From positions 44,709,348 to 44,773,347 of the forward strand of contig OZ020268.1 in NCBI GenBank assembly GCA_963971225.1: DNA of 64,000 nt, given 5' to 3'. The notes beneath the pieces were generated by a model. It had not been told where the DNA came from. It was given only the letters and a program-made list of their open reading frames with translations, and ran no database searches. The stretch's first letter is position 1; every line of letters starts with the position of its first letter. Below, piece by piece: positions 54,101 to 64,000 of the stretch. Source of the DNA: Melieria omissa (Eukaryota > Arthropoda > Insecta > Diptera > Ulidiidae). The position numbers and the translations under genes were made by a program.

Positions 54101-57100
54101 TCATGGAATCGGTATAAATGGCATAATGACATAAATGACAAGACTCAGCGAGCCAATCTGCTGACCGCACCGGCGACTGGTGCGCAATGTGGCTGACATG
54201 AAAGCGATAATACGATTTAGATATCATACATGATTGCAGACCATTTGGCACTGAACCTCTGGCTGGCAACGCTGCAATCACTGCTTTCTGGGTCAGTTTG
54301 CAAATTTTCCTTAATTTTGCGCGACTTTCCGTGACATTTTTTTGGGAACAAACGAGGTTATTTGCGTACCGTGGTGAATATTTACACATTGTGTGGTGAA
54401 AGTGGTAAATTATTATAAGACAGGGTTGAAACTTTTGCTATCGATGGTGAATATAAAAATGTATTCAAATGAGAAATGTTTGTAATGATTATGATTTCAT
54501 TTTAATTATTTCAGTCAATTCAGTCGCATCAAATATATTTAGTAATGAATACAAAAAAGTTCTCACATTCATCATGTTTTGATTAAATCATCGTGTTGTG
54601 CGGTTGTGTTGCCAATGTACACCATTACTATTACGTAACAGTTTTGAGATTATTTGTCAAAAGAAACTTTGTGGTTGGCATTTTAACTTGAACAAGATGA
54701 AAATTACATTAATATTGATCAGAAGTTTATTGTTTTCATTATAAAATTATTTGTACGCAGGCAAAATCGAAATTAGTATTCAAATATTCCCAATTTGGTG
54801 AATTATGATAACTATTGTATTTTTACCGTAATTGCCCAGTTACCTTAAGATATTTGATTTTTCAAACATTTCTTTAATACTTCATTGTCAAAGCAATCAG
54901 AAAAGGAGGCATACATTTTGCTACCTAAACCAACAGAAAATAGCGCAGGGGTAATACTACCACATAATGTACTCTACATAGTGTACCAGTGGCGTTTTTT
55001 AGGATTTACTTTGGCCAGAACAACGCTTCCAAATTGTGATAATTTACTTTGAAAAATAAATATGTTCGCGAAATCAATAGAGCTCTTCATTTATTTTACG
55101 GTCAACATAATCGGCCTAGTGAGCAAGCAATTCGTGCTGTTATTGATTGTTTTCGCACTAATTTTACTCTTTATGATTCAAAACTATCAACAAGACAAAA
55201 AAATGTGCGTACAAAAGAGAATATTGCTGCTGTAGCGCGAAGTGTTGAAGAAGACGCCGAATTGTCGATTCGTTGTCGTTCTCAACTTGTTGGCCTTTGT
55301 CCTTCAACTGCGTGGAAAATTTTACTTAAGGATTTTGGCTTACGTGCCTACAAAATACAGCTTGTGCAAGAATTGAAGCCAAACGACCATCGCTTGCGTC
55401 GCATTTGGGCATGCTGATAAAGCTCATTTGAAACTGCCGAAGATGAGCCTTTTTATCAAAGAATTGTGTTTGATGATGAAGCTCATTTCTGGTTAAATGG
55501 CTACGTCAATAAGCAAAAGTGCCGTATATTGAGCGAAGGCAATCCTCAAGCCGTTAACGAATCACCATTATATCCATTTAAATTTACCTTTTGGTACGGT
55601 TTACACGCTAGCGGCATTATCGATTTTTATTTCTTTCGAAATAAGGAAGAAGCTGCCGTTACGGTGAATGGCAAGCACCATCGAGCCATGCTGACTGAAT
55701 TTTTGTTTCCAAAAATTAATTAGCTAAACATCAAAGACATTCTGTTCCAACAAGATGGCGGAACTTGCCACACAGCGCCCTTAACAATCGATTTCCAATC
55801 CAGAAGTGCTCCTGTTCACTGGCCCCCTCGTTTGTGCGATTTAACGCCTCTGGATTAATTTTAATGTTAAGTCATTTGTTAATGCCGACAAACCAGCCAC
55901 TCTTGAAGCATTGGAAGCCACCATTGACGCCATACAGCCAGATTTACTGGAAAAAGTAGTCACAAATTGGACTGATCGAATGGACCATGTAACTCCTAGC
56001 CGCGGCGGACATATGCCGGAAATCATATTTTAAAAAAATTATCTGAACAGAAAATAATTCTACCAGATTATAATAAAAAATGTTAATCCAACAATATTTC
56101 TGTCTTATGTAATCATTTTAAGTTCTCAAGCTCTATTCTATTTGAATTCTATATCATGAATTCTGAAGTAGTAGTTCAGTGTACATTAAAGTGTTCTTGG
56201 TTGTTTTGGTCACTCATAATATTTTGTGCAAATTTCGCATAGTAACCAATTGTTCTTATTTGTCCCAGCAAAGAGAGCTCAATTAGCCAGCGCAACGATC
56301 GTCGTTTCAAAAAAACGTGATTCGAGATAGCGCTAATGCTTTTTGTTTTTGTAGTTTTATGTGTGTGCTTTTTGTGTTGCCGATTGGATTTGCTTCACAA
56401 TTTTTGAGACGGAGTCTGAAATAATCGGTATTAAGAATCATAATAATAATTGACTGGCACGACAGCCCGATACCGCGACTAAGGCCTAGCTACCCGCAAC
56501 CATCCGTGTTGTGCGTGTGAATTTGTTTACAAGGTTGGAAGGGACCTACAGTTTTATGCCGATTCCGAACGGCGAGTTGGGAGCTTTTTCATAGGCAATT
56601 TTACTCTCCAGAGGGTTGCCATTTCCTGCTGAGAGTACAGCCGCCGAAAGAAAAATTGTTGTTTTTCTTTTTTCGGTGTTCGGTGCAGCATAGGAGTCTT
56701 GAACCTGGGTTCGAGAATCAGAACTCTACTCCAGAAAGATTCAGTGATGAACACTGCGTATCATCTTATTTGACTATGCTCTATAACAACAAGAGCCTTG
56801 CTTTAGCAAGAATGTCGCCATTGCTAAAGTACAAAGCAGGCGAAATTGCTTTGCCATGAAAACTTAATCGTTAGCAAAATCACTTCAAGCGAGTCGCGCG
56901 ATGTGATTATGCTTCGCTTCATTCTTCAGTTGAATCTTTTATGTTAAAACATTTGATTGCTGACGGAATTTTGCGAACAACACTGAAAGCATGTGCAAAA
57001 GAATCGAAAAAACAACAAGTGTTTCGATTTGGTGAAATAATTTTGGTTATTGATGGCGATACTGATATGGCGGTTGTCGTCGCTCAACTGTTTAGTGCGT

Positions 57101-57811
57101 TGAATTACGAGTATACAGTGACGCCTGACCTCTGTTTGACTTCCCGTAGTAGCCAACACTAAAAAATAGATAAAACAGATATTCATTTCGGCGGTAGCGT
57201 TCTCACCAGGATACGGAAAATGCCCGCAAAACTTCTTTCATATATACAGGAACTCAACAAAATTTCATTGTTACCATCAGAACTTAACAAGCAACAAGAA
57301 TATTGACAAAAATGTTTTTCTTCGAGGAAATTAAATCATGCAACGAAGGGTTAAACATTTTTTCTTAAATAAATCGAGAAAGTTAGGCCTTTCTTCGGCC
57401 GCTAGTGGTACAACCTCTTAAGGAATGAACTATGCAAAATGCCAGTAGTCAAAAATTATGTAACTTGCAAATAAATACTAATCGAAAAAAAGCTGTATTT
57501 GCAACAACACAACTTACACGATTCACTTGCACGGTAGCCTCCGTGGCGAATTTGTTCGTTTTCTGGACACCAGCTCGATTGCCATTCTGGAAAAAACCGA
57601 GAAATGATGATAAATAACTCCCAAACAACCTTAATATTGTTTTCGCCTTGTCGCCACTACTGCTAGATCTTTTTAAAAGCAATACATGCTGCTGCCGCGT
57701 TTTCGCCAATATGGAATTTCTGCGGTCAGAAATCGTTATTGGGCTACATACTTTTTGCAGTTGTTTCACCACAATCGGCAACTCATTGCACCGTGTAAGT
57801 GTGCGCAACAT
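51163..57811 (-). CDS. Pdha: Pyruvate dehydrogenase E1 component subunit alpha, mitochondrial
   Basis: Six coding exons in phase: 57811-57752, 57586-57518, 52421-52232, 52166-51964, 51904-51410 and 51345-51163, total 399 aa, the usual length of insect E1-alpha. The first 43 residues ([20 protein letters not shown], then [20 protein letters not shown]) form a mitochondrial presequence. The thiamine-diphosphate motif is GDG at 199-201 and NN at 228-229 with 26 residues between. Hallmarks: [50 protein letters not shown], and the kinase-regulated loop [16 protein letters not shown]. The C-terminus QQHKGVNH is nearly the Drosophila one. The enzyme decarboxylates pyruvate as the alpha2beta2 E1 of the PDH complex in the matrix. 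Exon 51904-51410 equals two exons of the downstream paralog. The first intron (57751-57587) is 165 bp with no in-frame stop. POLR3A lies divergently 1.9 kb away. Confidence 0.95.
52430..54980. other. Pdha intron, nothing recognised
   Basis: First half of the 5.1-kb intron between exons 57586-57518 and 52421-52232. GGACACTTGATTACCC occurs twice in direct orientation (about 52810 and 52994) around unrelated sequence. The open frames at 53516-53776 and 54093-54389 (minus) show no domain. Confidence 0.35.
54990..56034 (+). mobile_element. Decayed Tc1/mariner-superfamily element with full-length transposase remains
   Basis: Disabled frames run in order from [18 protein letters not shown] through [35 protein letters not shown], a stop-disrupted [11 protein letters not shown] and CDLTPLD to [13 protein letters not shown]. 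The three catalytic aspartates are still readable, but several stops and frameshifts intervene. It is the same family as the short element at 26635-27224. The left end may be GGCGTTTTTTAGGA at about 54991; the right end is unclear. Confidence 0.75.
56441..56655 (-). mobile_element. Diverged, 5'-truncated SINE
   Basis: TTGACTGGCACGACAGCCCG, CACAACACGG-type block, GGAAGGGACCTACAGTTTTA and GAGTTGGGAGCTTTTTCATA follow the SINE 3' two thirds in reverse, with substitutions and no A/B-box head. Confidence 0.7.
56660..57510. other. Pdha intron, nothing recognised
   Basis: Short open frames at 56941-57162 (plus, [20 protein letters not shown]) and its opposite strand. No domain recognised. Confidence 0.35.
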
Positions 57812-58068
57812 GTTAAAGGATTCCGTCAGTTAATATTCGATAGAAAATAAACTTAATTTTGTTGGAAATCGCGTAACACCTATTATCTACACGAAGCAAA
57901 TCTTTCAAAAACTGTCCACCTTCGTTTTCTTCGTAATTTCACTGCAGATCAGTGTTGCCAGAAATTGGGAAAGGCAAAAATATGGGAACTTTCTCCCAAA
58001 AAAGTACGTTAGTTTTGTGACCAGTGGTTCAGCTGCACAATAGAATCAGTGTATTTGTATTGAAGAAG

Positions 58069-58690
58069 GGCTAGTCTCTTATATCTGTTCGGTCAGCTAA
58101 AGCGCGGAAATGTTTTTCGGTAGGAAGTATTCAGTATTAAAAGAAGAATTTAGGCTAGTCTCTTATATCTTTTCTCTACAATATTTACAGTATTTCTGTG
58201 CTCAAACTCCTTTCGTGTGGGCGGCCTTCTGGCGGACTGCTAAAAATATAACCCTCATAGGAGCAACTAGGGCCGGGGAATCCGTAAAGTGTTCACAGTA
58301 TTTCTGCATTATCGTTGGAATTGTGTCGTCAGCCTTAAATCTAAATAAAGACAACTAATACAAAAATAATTAAATTACATAAACATACTGATTGCTTTTA
58401 AATGCGGCTAAAACTGGAATTAAAAGTACATTTATACTGAATTTATAAACGTCACTATGGCAATGTTGTCGATTTTTCTTCAGCTTTTTTACTTTTGTGA
58501 ATGCCATTTGTATGGGAGAAGAAGAAGAAGTGTTAAATTGCGAGACGATTTTTGTGATTTTAAAAATTTATAACTTATAAACTAAAAACTCCGACGACTA
58601 CAAATTTAAAATTCCCTTTTTAAAAGTGAATACTTCCCACCGTAAAACTTTTAGCCGTCTAGCTGACCGAACAGATATAAGAGACTAGCC
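58069..58690. mobile_element. MITE with GGCTAGTCTCTTATATCTG ends
   Basis: GGCTAGTCTCTTATATCTGT then TCGGTCAGCTA at 58069 is inverted at 58655-58690. GGCTAGTCTCTTATATCTTT occurs once more inside at 58150. Non-coding, between Pdha and POLR3A. Confidence 0.7.
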
Positions 58691-58699
58691 TACCTGTTT

Positions 58700-59250
58700 T
58701 TAAAGCTGTCGTTTTTATGAAAACACGTATTTCGAAAAAATAGGTTTTCAGTTAAATAAAATGTGTATATAAATACTGCGAATCAAAACAAAACCATTAA
58801 AATGCATTCATCTGTTGTAAGCAACATACTTACAGTAAATTAAACTTAGTTAAATTTAAAGCAAGTTCAAATTTAATTTGTGGAGATCAGACGCATGGTT
58901 TAGGGAATGGTTTTTCGATTTTGATATTCCGAACCCCTTATTTTATAAAGTTTAATGAAAAAATACATAGTCATGTTTTTTGAGGCTGGAGTAGGGGGTA
59001 AATGACGTCACATCGAGTTCTAAGTTCTCGAAAGTGCATATAATATGTATAAAGTTATAATAAAATAATAAATAAATAAATACTTAGATATTTTCGCAAA
59101 CCAATTTATTATTTTCTCATTCCCATGCAAAAAGTACTGGGGAATGCACCATGCACGAGTCGGGCCCTTAAATCAAAGCACATAGTGAAGGTTTAAATCT
59201 CAAGATGCCAAAGTATCAACCCCAAAATTTTAAGGCTGCTATAAGCAACT
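58700..59250. other. Pdha-POLR3A intergenic, nothing recognised
   Basis: AT-rich spacer between a MITE at 58069-58690 and one at 59255-59427. Confidence 0.35.
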
Positions 59251-59254
59251 AGGA

Positions 59255-59427
59255 CAAGGCGAATTAATAACGGTGGCCGCGTGAGGGTTTGTGAAACTTG
59301 ATTGTCAAAATTAGCCAAAATCAGCTAATCAAAATCAAGCCATCGGCAACCAACCAACCAAGAACAACCAACTCTAAAAAAAGAAAATCAGCTGGTTCAA
59401 CGAGATCACCTGTATTAAATCGCTTTG
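59255..59427. mobile_element. hAT-like MITE with CAAGG end
   Basis: CAAGGCGAATTAATAACGGT ... GATCACCTGTATTAAATCGC then TTTG. The flanks AACTAGGA and AACTGGTA look like a degraded 8-bp duplication. A further CCTTGG end occurs at about 59500. Confidence 0.55.
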
Positions 59428-59713
59428 AACTGGTAGCTCGTGCTTTCGGGATTTGGGATTCGATTACTGAGTAGGTAGTGATACTACTTTGTAAATTTGC
59501 CTTGGTAAGAATGAGCAGAATAAATACGTTTTGGGATCGATCTGGCAACTTAGGTGGATAGATCAAATAATACCCATATGTTAAATGTCATGCGGCGGCA
59601 TTTCCAAGCAATCGTGCTTACGGGACAAATGAAATATTTTTTGTTTAGATAGAGTAAATTAAAACGGAGAAACGTTATATTATTGAAAAAATATATACAT
59701 AGAGAGATCCAAA

Positions 59714-62003
59714 ATGCCTAAGGAACAGTTCCGCGAAGCAGATGTCATAAAAAAAATGTAAATATACAACTTAATGATTGTAAAAAATCGTGTTTAAATA
59801 ATTGTTGTTTTTAGTTCTCATGTGCAGTTTTCCATTAGTGGTCCAGAGGAAATTCAACAAGAGTCCCATTTGCGCATAGTCTCCAAAAATCTATATCAGG
59901 GTCAACGACAACCTGTTCCTTATGGCGTATTGGACAAGCGCATGGTATGTACGTCGAGTATTGAGAAACAACTTGAAAATTATTATTTTTTAATAAATGC
60001 AGGGTGTTAGTACGAAGGATGCTATTTGTGACACTTGTGGACAAGGATTGAACGAGTGCATTGGTCATTTTGGTTATTTGGATCTGGCTTTGCCGGTGTT
60101 TCACATCGGTCACTTCCGTGCAACAATATCTATTCTGCAAATGATATGTAAATGCTGCTCACATGTAATGCTAAAACAACCGGAAAAGCGCCTGTATGAA
60201 AAAAAGCTTTTAAATCCGAATCTATCATACTTAGCTAAAAAATCATTGCATGGTCAGATATTAACAAAAGCAAAAAAGCAAACGAAATGCCCAAATTGTG
60301 AAACCACCAACGGTGGCGTCAAAAAGGGCCCGGGTCTTTTGAAAATTTTGCATGATCCATGTAAAGGTAAGAAAGTGGACATTCTGCTATCAAGTGCCCT
60401 AGACGAACTTTTACAGTCGACTGAGAGTAATCGGGAGCTGCAGCAAATGTTGCAGTCGTATAATCAGGTAGAGGAACTAAATCCTTTAACTGTGTTGGAG
60501 CTATTTAAAGCAATCCCAAAAAGCGACATCTCACTGTTGGGCATGACTTCAGCAGATGCTAATCCGGCGCATTTAATTGTCACTCGTGTTTTTGTGCCTC
60601 CAGTATGTATACGTCCATCTGTGCTGTCCGAAGTGAAAGCAGGCACGTAAGTATTCATAAACCGTGTTATTGCAATTATGCCTCTCACAATGTTCTGTTT
60701 TAGTACGGAAGACGACTTGACTATGAAACAGAGTGAAATTTTACTCATCAATGACGTGATTCAGAAGCACATGACTGGTGGTGGAAAAATCGAACTAATT
60801 CAAGAAGATTGGGATTTTTTGCAACTACATGTTGCCTTGTACTTTCACAGCGAAATTTCTGGCATTCCATTGAATATGGCACCGAAAAAAACGACACGCG
60901 GTATTGTGCAACGTCTTAAGGGAAAACAAGGTCGCTTTCGCGGAAATCTTTCCGGAAAACGTGTTGATTTTTCTGGGCGTACTGTCATATCACCTGATCC
61001 TAATTTAATGATACACCAAGTTGGCGTCCCAGAGCGTGTTGCTAAAATACTTACTTATCCGGAGCGCGTAAATCCGGCAAATATTCAAAAAATGAAAGAA
61101 TTGGTAAAGAATGGCACACAGAAGCATCCCGGTGCCAACTATGTACAACAACGAGGGTCAACTTTTAAAAAATATTTAGCATACGGCAATCGTGACAAGG
61201 TGGCGCATGATCTCAAGTGTGGCGATATTGTGGAGCGTCATCTATGCGACGGTGACATTGTTCTCTTCAATCGTCAGCCATCACTGCACAAAATGTCTAT
61301 AATGTGCCATCAAGCAAAAGTGCAACCACAACGAACGTTTCGCTTCAATGAATGCGCTTGCACACCGTACAATGCCGATTTCGATGGCGACGAAATGAAT
61401 TTGCATCTACCGCAAACAGAAGAAGCGCGTGCTGAAGCTTTAATCTTAATGGGGAACAAATCAAATTTGGTTACACCCAAAAACGGTGAAATACTCATTG
61501 CCGCTACACAAGATTTTATTACCGGCGGCTACTTGCTAACGCAAAAAGATGAATTTCTTACCAAAGAACAAGCGATGCAACTCGCTGCATGTTTTCTCGC
61601 CGGCCCCGATGCCAATTTACGAATCGATATGCCTCCACCTGCAATTTTAAAACCCCGAAAATTGTGGACAGGCAAACAAATATTCAGTTTACTTCTACAC
61701 CCCAACAAACAGTGCCCGGTGCAAGCGAATCTTATTACTAAAGGACGCAACTATACTAATAATTATGATCTGTGTGTTCGCGACTCGTGTATGTATTCTC
61801 CGTGTTATTATTTAAAAAAAACTAATTTTCAATACGAGGTTTTGATCATCATTTCAGGGGTCATTGTAAGGAACTCTGAATTAATATGTGGCTCAATGGA
61901 TAAGAGTACCTTGGGTTCCGGTACGAAAAATTGTATTTTCTATGTAATACTTCGTGACTTTGGTGAACTTTATGCTACAAAGTGTATGTGGCGATTAGCA
62001 AGG
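59714..62003 (+). CDS. POLR3A: DNA-directed RNA polymerase III subunit RPC1 (N-terminal half, continues past the window)
   Basis: Five exons in phase: 59714-59757, 59815-59944, 60003-60646, 60704-61788 and 61858-62003, 683 codons of about 1380 expected. The N-terminal clamp begins [14 protein letters not shown]; zinc ligands lie in [22 protein letters not shown] and [10 protein letters not shown]. The RPC1-specific path continues through [35 protein letters not shown] and [13 protein letters not shown] to the active site [12 protein letters not shown], with the Mg-binding aspartates at 498, 500 and 502. The last visible exon ([17 protein letters not shown]) ends in GTAAGT, and the C-terminal half lies to the right. 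The protein is the catalytic subunit of nuclear Pol III (tRNA, 5S rRNA, SINE transcripts). Intron 4 (61789-61857) is 69 bp with no in-frame stop. Introns 1 to 4 are all under 70 bp; intron 5 exceeds 2 kb. Confidence 0.97.
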
Positions 62004-62290
62004 GTAAGTTACTAAAAAATTTGTATTTAATATATCCAGCAATATTTTGTTTTCTTAACTACGAGAAAAACATTTATTGAATATTTGGATAGGTCTAATT
62101 AGGTTTACGATTAGAATATATATTAGTATGCTAACATATTTTTTGTTACTTTATTTCTGAACCGAGTTGACCAAATTTTTAACAGTAGAAAGAGTACCTC
62201 TCATAATGCATTGCTGACCAAGCTGCAAATATGTAAAGGGTTTAATTGCGCTGCTGAAAATGTACGGAAAAATCCCTACATATGTATGTC
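62004..62290 (+). other. POLR3A intron 5, start
   Basis: After the donor GTAAGTT at 62004 no further RPC1-like frame appears up to the window end, so intron 5 is at least 2 kb. Confidence 0.5.
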
Positions 62291-62299
62291 ACGCCTAGA

Positions 62300-62480
62300 C
62301 CTTCCCTTCCGCCGTAGCTCGAGCACTGCCACCGATATATCAAATACTTCCGCTTGAAAACCGGAACTGTTTGTGCCGAACGAAAAGGAAAGTTGAATGT
62401 TATCAGTGTCAGAATAGATTCGAACGCCAGAGCCAGAGCCCATCCATGTACATCACTGCCGCGTCAGGCTTGAAGCTCAT
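62300..62480 (-). mobile_element. LINE RNase H fragment
   Basis: On the minus strand, pieces GVRIYSDTDNIQLSFSFGTN and FQAEVFDI line up with the RNase H of the LINE at 45485-47186 (VFCPELDLQQSFRLP, FQAEVHAA). Surrounding frames are broken. Confidence 0.5.
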
Positions 62481-62489
62481 CCAACAATT

Positions 62490-63110
62490 GATCGTCCACT
62501 CTGATCGATCAGGGATAGCGGTTTGCGACAAGGCATTAGTTCGGGTGGAAGGGCTCTCCCGGTTCCCCTCTTTTTTTCAGCGCTGAATATATTTTATATC
62601 ATGGATCAAGTAAAGGAGATTTACCGTTCGCCTAGGAAAAAATTAAAAAAATAGGCGTGGCCCGCCCCTTTTACTGCTTTTAGTGTAAATGTTTATTACA
62701 CACAAATGTTAATTATTATTGATATTGAAAAATTCAAAGTCATATTGCGAATGCGCGAACTCAAAATGTGAGACTGAAATTTCTATAATTTTGTCATTAA
62801 TTTTAATTGCTTTAAACAGTAGCGGATTCAGGAGAGGGTTTTGGGAGTTGAGCCCCCCCCAATTAATATAATATGTGTATGAAAGTATTAAAATATTTGT
62901 TTATCATTCAAATTCCCCTTTTTGTTTCTTCTTTTTCACCCTAAACACAAAAATAAATACACGTTGGTGATAAAGGTCGCTACCAACCATTTTCTGTGCT
63001 CATTCCATGCACATTTTTATAAAAAGGGAACAAATTTGTTCCTAAAACACAATTATTGTGAATTATCTCACGACGCAACACTGATTTGATCGGAAGCTTC
63101 ATTATGTCTG
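62490..63110. other. POLR3A intron 5, nothing recognised
   Basis: AT-rich. A GGATTCAGGAGAGGGTTTTGG motif with C-run near 62820-62860 resembles the short MITE end at 16342-16468. Confidence 0.35.
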
Positions 63111-63113
63111 ACC

Positions 63114-63342
63114 CAAGGCGAATTCATACCAGGTGATAGCGTAAGGACAGCAACAAAATTTCAATGTATTTTGGTTTTGTTTTCTGGGTTTAGATTGTCA
63201 AAATCAGCCAGAACAAAGCTTGCTTTTTCATTTTAAACTGTCAAAGTTTTACACAGGCACTTTGACAATCTAGACCTTTTCCACCACAAAAAAAAATCAA
63301 TTCGCCTCATTTAACGCTATCACCTGGTATGAATTCGCCTTG
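63114..63342. mobile_element. hAT-like MITE with perfect 29-bp ends
   Basis: Arms 63114-63142 and 63314-63342 are exact inverses (outer CAAGGCGAATTCATACCAGG). TGTCTGACC lies directly outside each end, a 9-bp (or 8-bp) duplication. Internal GTCAAAATCAGCC links it to the other CAAGG elements. Confidence 0.85.
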
Positions 63343-63809
63343 TGTCTGACCGTGCCTATCATCGGCAGCATAACACCGCCTTTCGTGACTAATGTAACGA
63401 TTCAAGTGCACCAATTACTCGGTAATTAACTATGTAAAACAACATAGACAAAATCATGGTGTTGTATTAATTTCTTACACGTATTATTATTACCGTAACA
63501 AAAAGTTTGGTGTTTTGTATCGTATGATCATGAAGGTGTCCAAAAAGAACAACGACGCTGGTGGGTCCATAAACATCTATCTTTCACATCATCTATCTTT
63601 AGATATGTCCGTCCTTAAATATGTCTTCCAGCCATCCTGTCTGATGGAAGGTATTCAAAATAGCTTTTGAGAGATGGTTGGTTGGTTCAAGTGGCGATGT
63701 TCCAACATCCAATTAGCGCGTTAGCGCCGTTTTGATACCACTATTCCCGGTAGGTACCCTAAGGTATATTGTGTGGCGTCATCTGGACTTATATGTATCT
63801 ATCCATTAA

Positions 63810-64000
63810 TAATTAATTAATTGATTGGCACGACAGCCCGCTTACGCGAGACTAAGGCCGAGCTTCCCGCAACCACCCGTGTTGTGCGTGTGAATTTTGT
63901 ACGCGGGTGGAAGGTACCTACAGTTTTATGCCGGTTCCGAACGGCAGGTTGGGAGCTTTTTCATAGGCAATTTTTACTCTCAGAGGTTTGCCATTTCCAG
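63810..64000 (-). mobile_element. tRNA-derived SINE, cut by the window end
   Basis: From AATTAATTAATTGATTGGCA inward to GCCGGTTCCGAACGGCAGGT and CTCTCAGAGGTTTGCCATTT, this is the SINE read from its tail. The Pol III promoter head lies outside the window. In POLR3A intron 5. Confidence 0.85.

Noticed and set aside
54093..54389. 98-codon minus frame as a Pdha exon
   Set aside because: The exons at 57586-57518 and 52421-52232 join in phase and give the expected 399 residues; this frame resembles nothing in the enzyme.

Overview
The window is eukaryotic nuclear DNA, AT-rich, intron-rich and packed with transposons. The host proteins look like those of higher flies: the complete pyruvate dehydrogenase E1-alpha reads like the Drosophila protein along its whole length. 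Together with mariner, jockey/LOA-type LINE, P-like, Helitron and tRNA-derived SINE copies, this points to a brachyceran dipteran. A tephritid fruit fly is my best guess, but that is inference.

Layout, left to right. (1) 891-12156, minus strand: six exons of a rhodopsin-type neuropeptide-receptor-like GPCR (TM1 to TM5). The exons with TM6 and TM7 lie beyond the left edge. Its introns hold MITEs, Helitron pieces, a LINE fragment and a nested pogo-like/Harbinger-like pair. (2) 12.2-25.2 kb: intergenic transposon field with SINEs in head-to-head inversion, a pogo-like MITE, a long Helitron, a snapback MITE and hAT-like MITEs. (3) 25274-26054, plus strand: a small two-exon gene encoding a CAP-Gly protein that resembles the N-terminal part of CYLD but ends before any deubiquitinase domain. 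(4) 26.1-30.8 kb: deletion-derived Tc1/mariner and Harbinger-like elements, one carrying a SINE. (5) 30837-36995, minus: a complete second PDH E1-alpha gene (405 aa, six exons). Its 4.7 kb last intron holds a P-like element that is itself interrupted by a LINE fragment. (6) 37-51.1 kb: transposons only (three mariner-type elements, a TIR element encoding a zeste-like Myb/SANT protein, a 1.3 kb foldback, a 1.8 kb 5'-truncated LINE). (7) 51163-57811, minus: the canonical Pdha gene (399 aa, six coding exons). (8) 59714-62003, plus: the first five coding exons (683 residues) of POLR3A, the largest RNA polymerase III subunit, up to and past the catalytic aspartates. The rest lies beyond the right edge.

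The two PDH genes encode the same mitochondrial subunit and are arranged in tandem on the same strand about 14 kb apart, so they look like an old tandem duplication later spread out by transposons. The other host genes have no evident functional link. I found no CRISPR array, operon, stand-alone tRNA gene or rRNA gene. Gene models were assembled by hand from open frames, splice consensus and phase continuity. All the multi-exon models keep phase across every junction.
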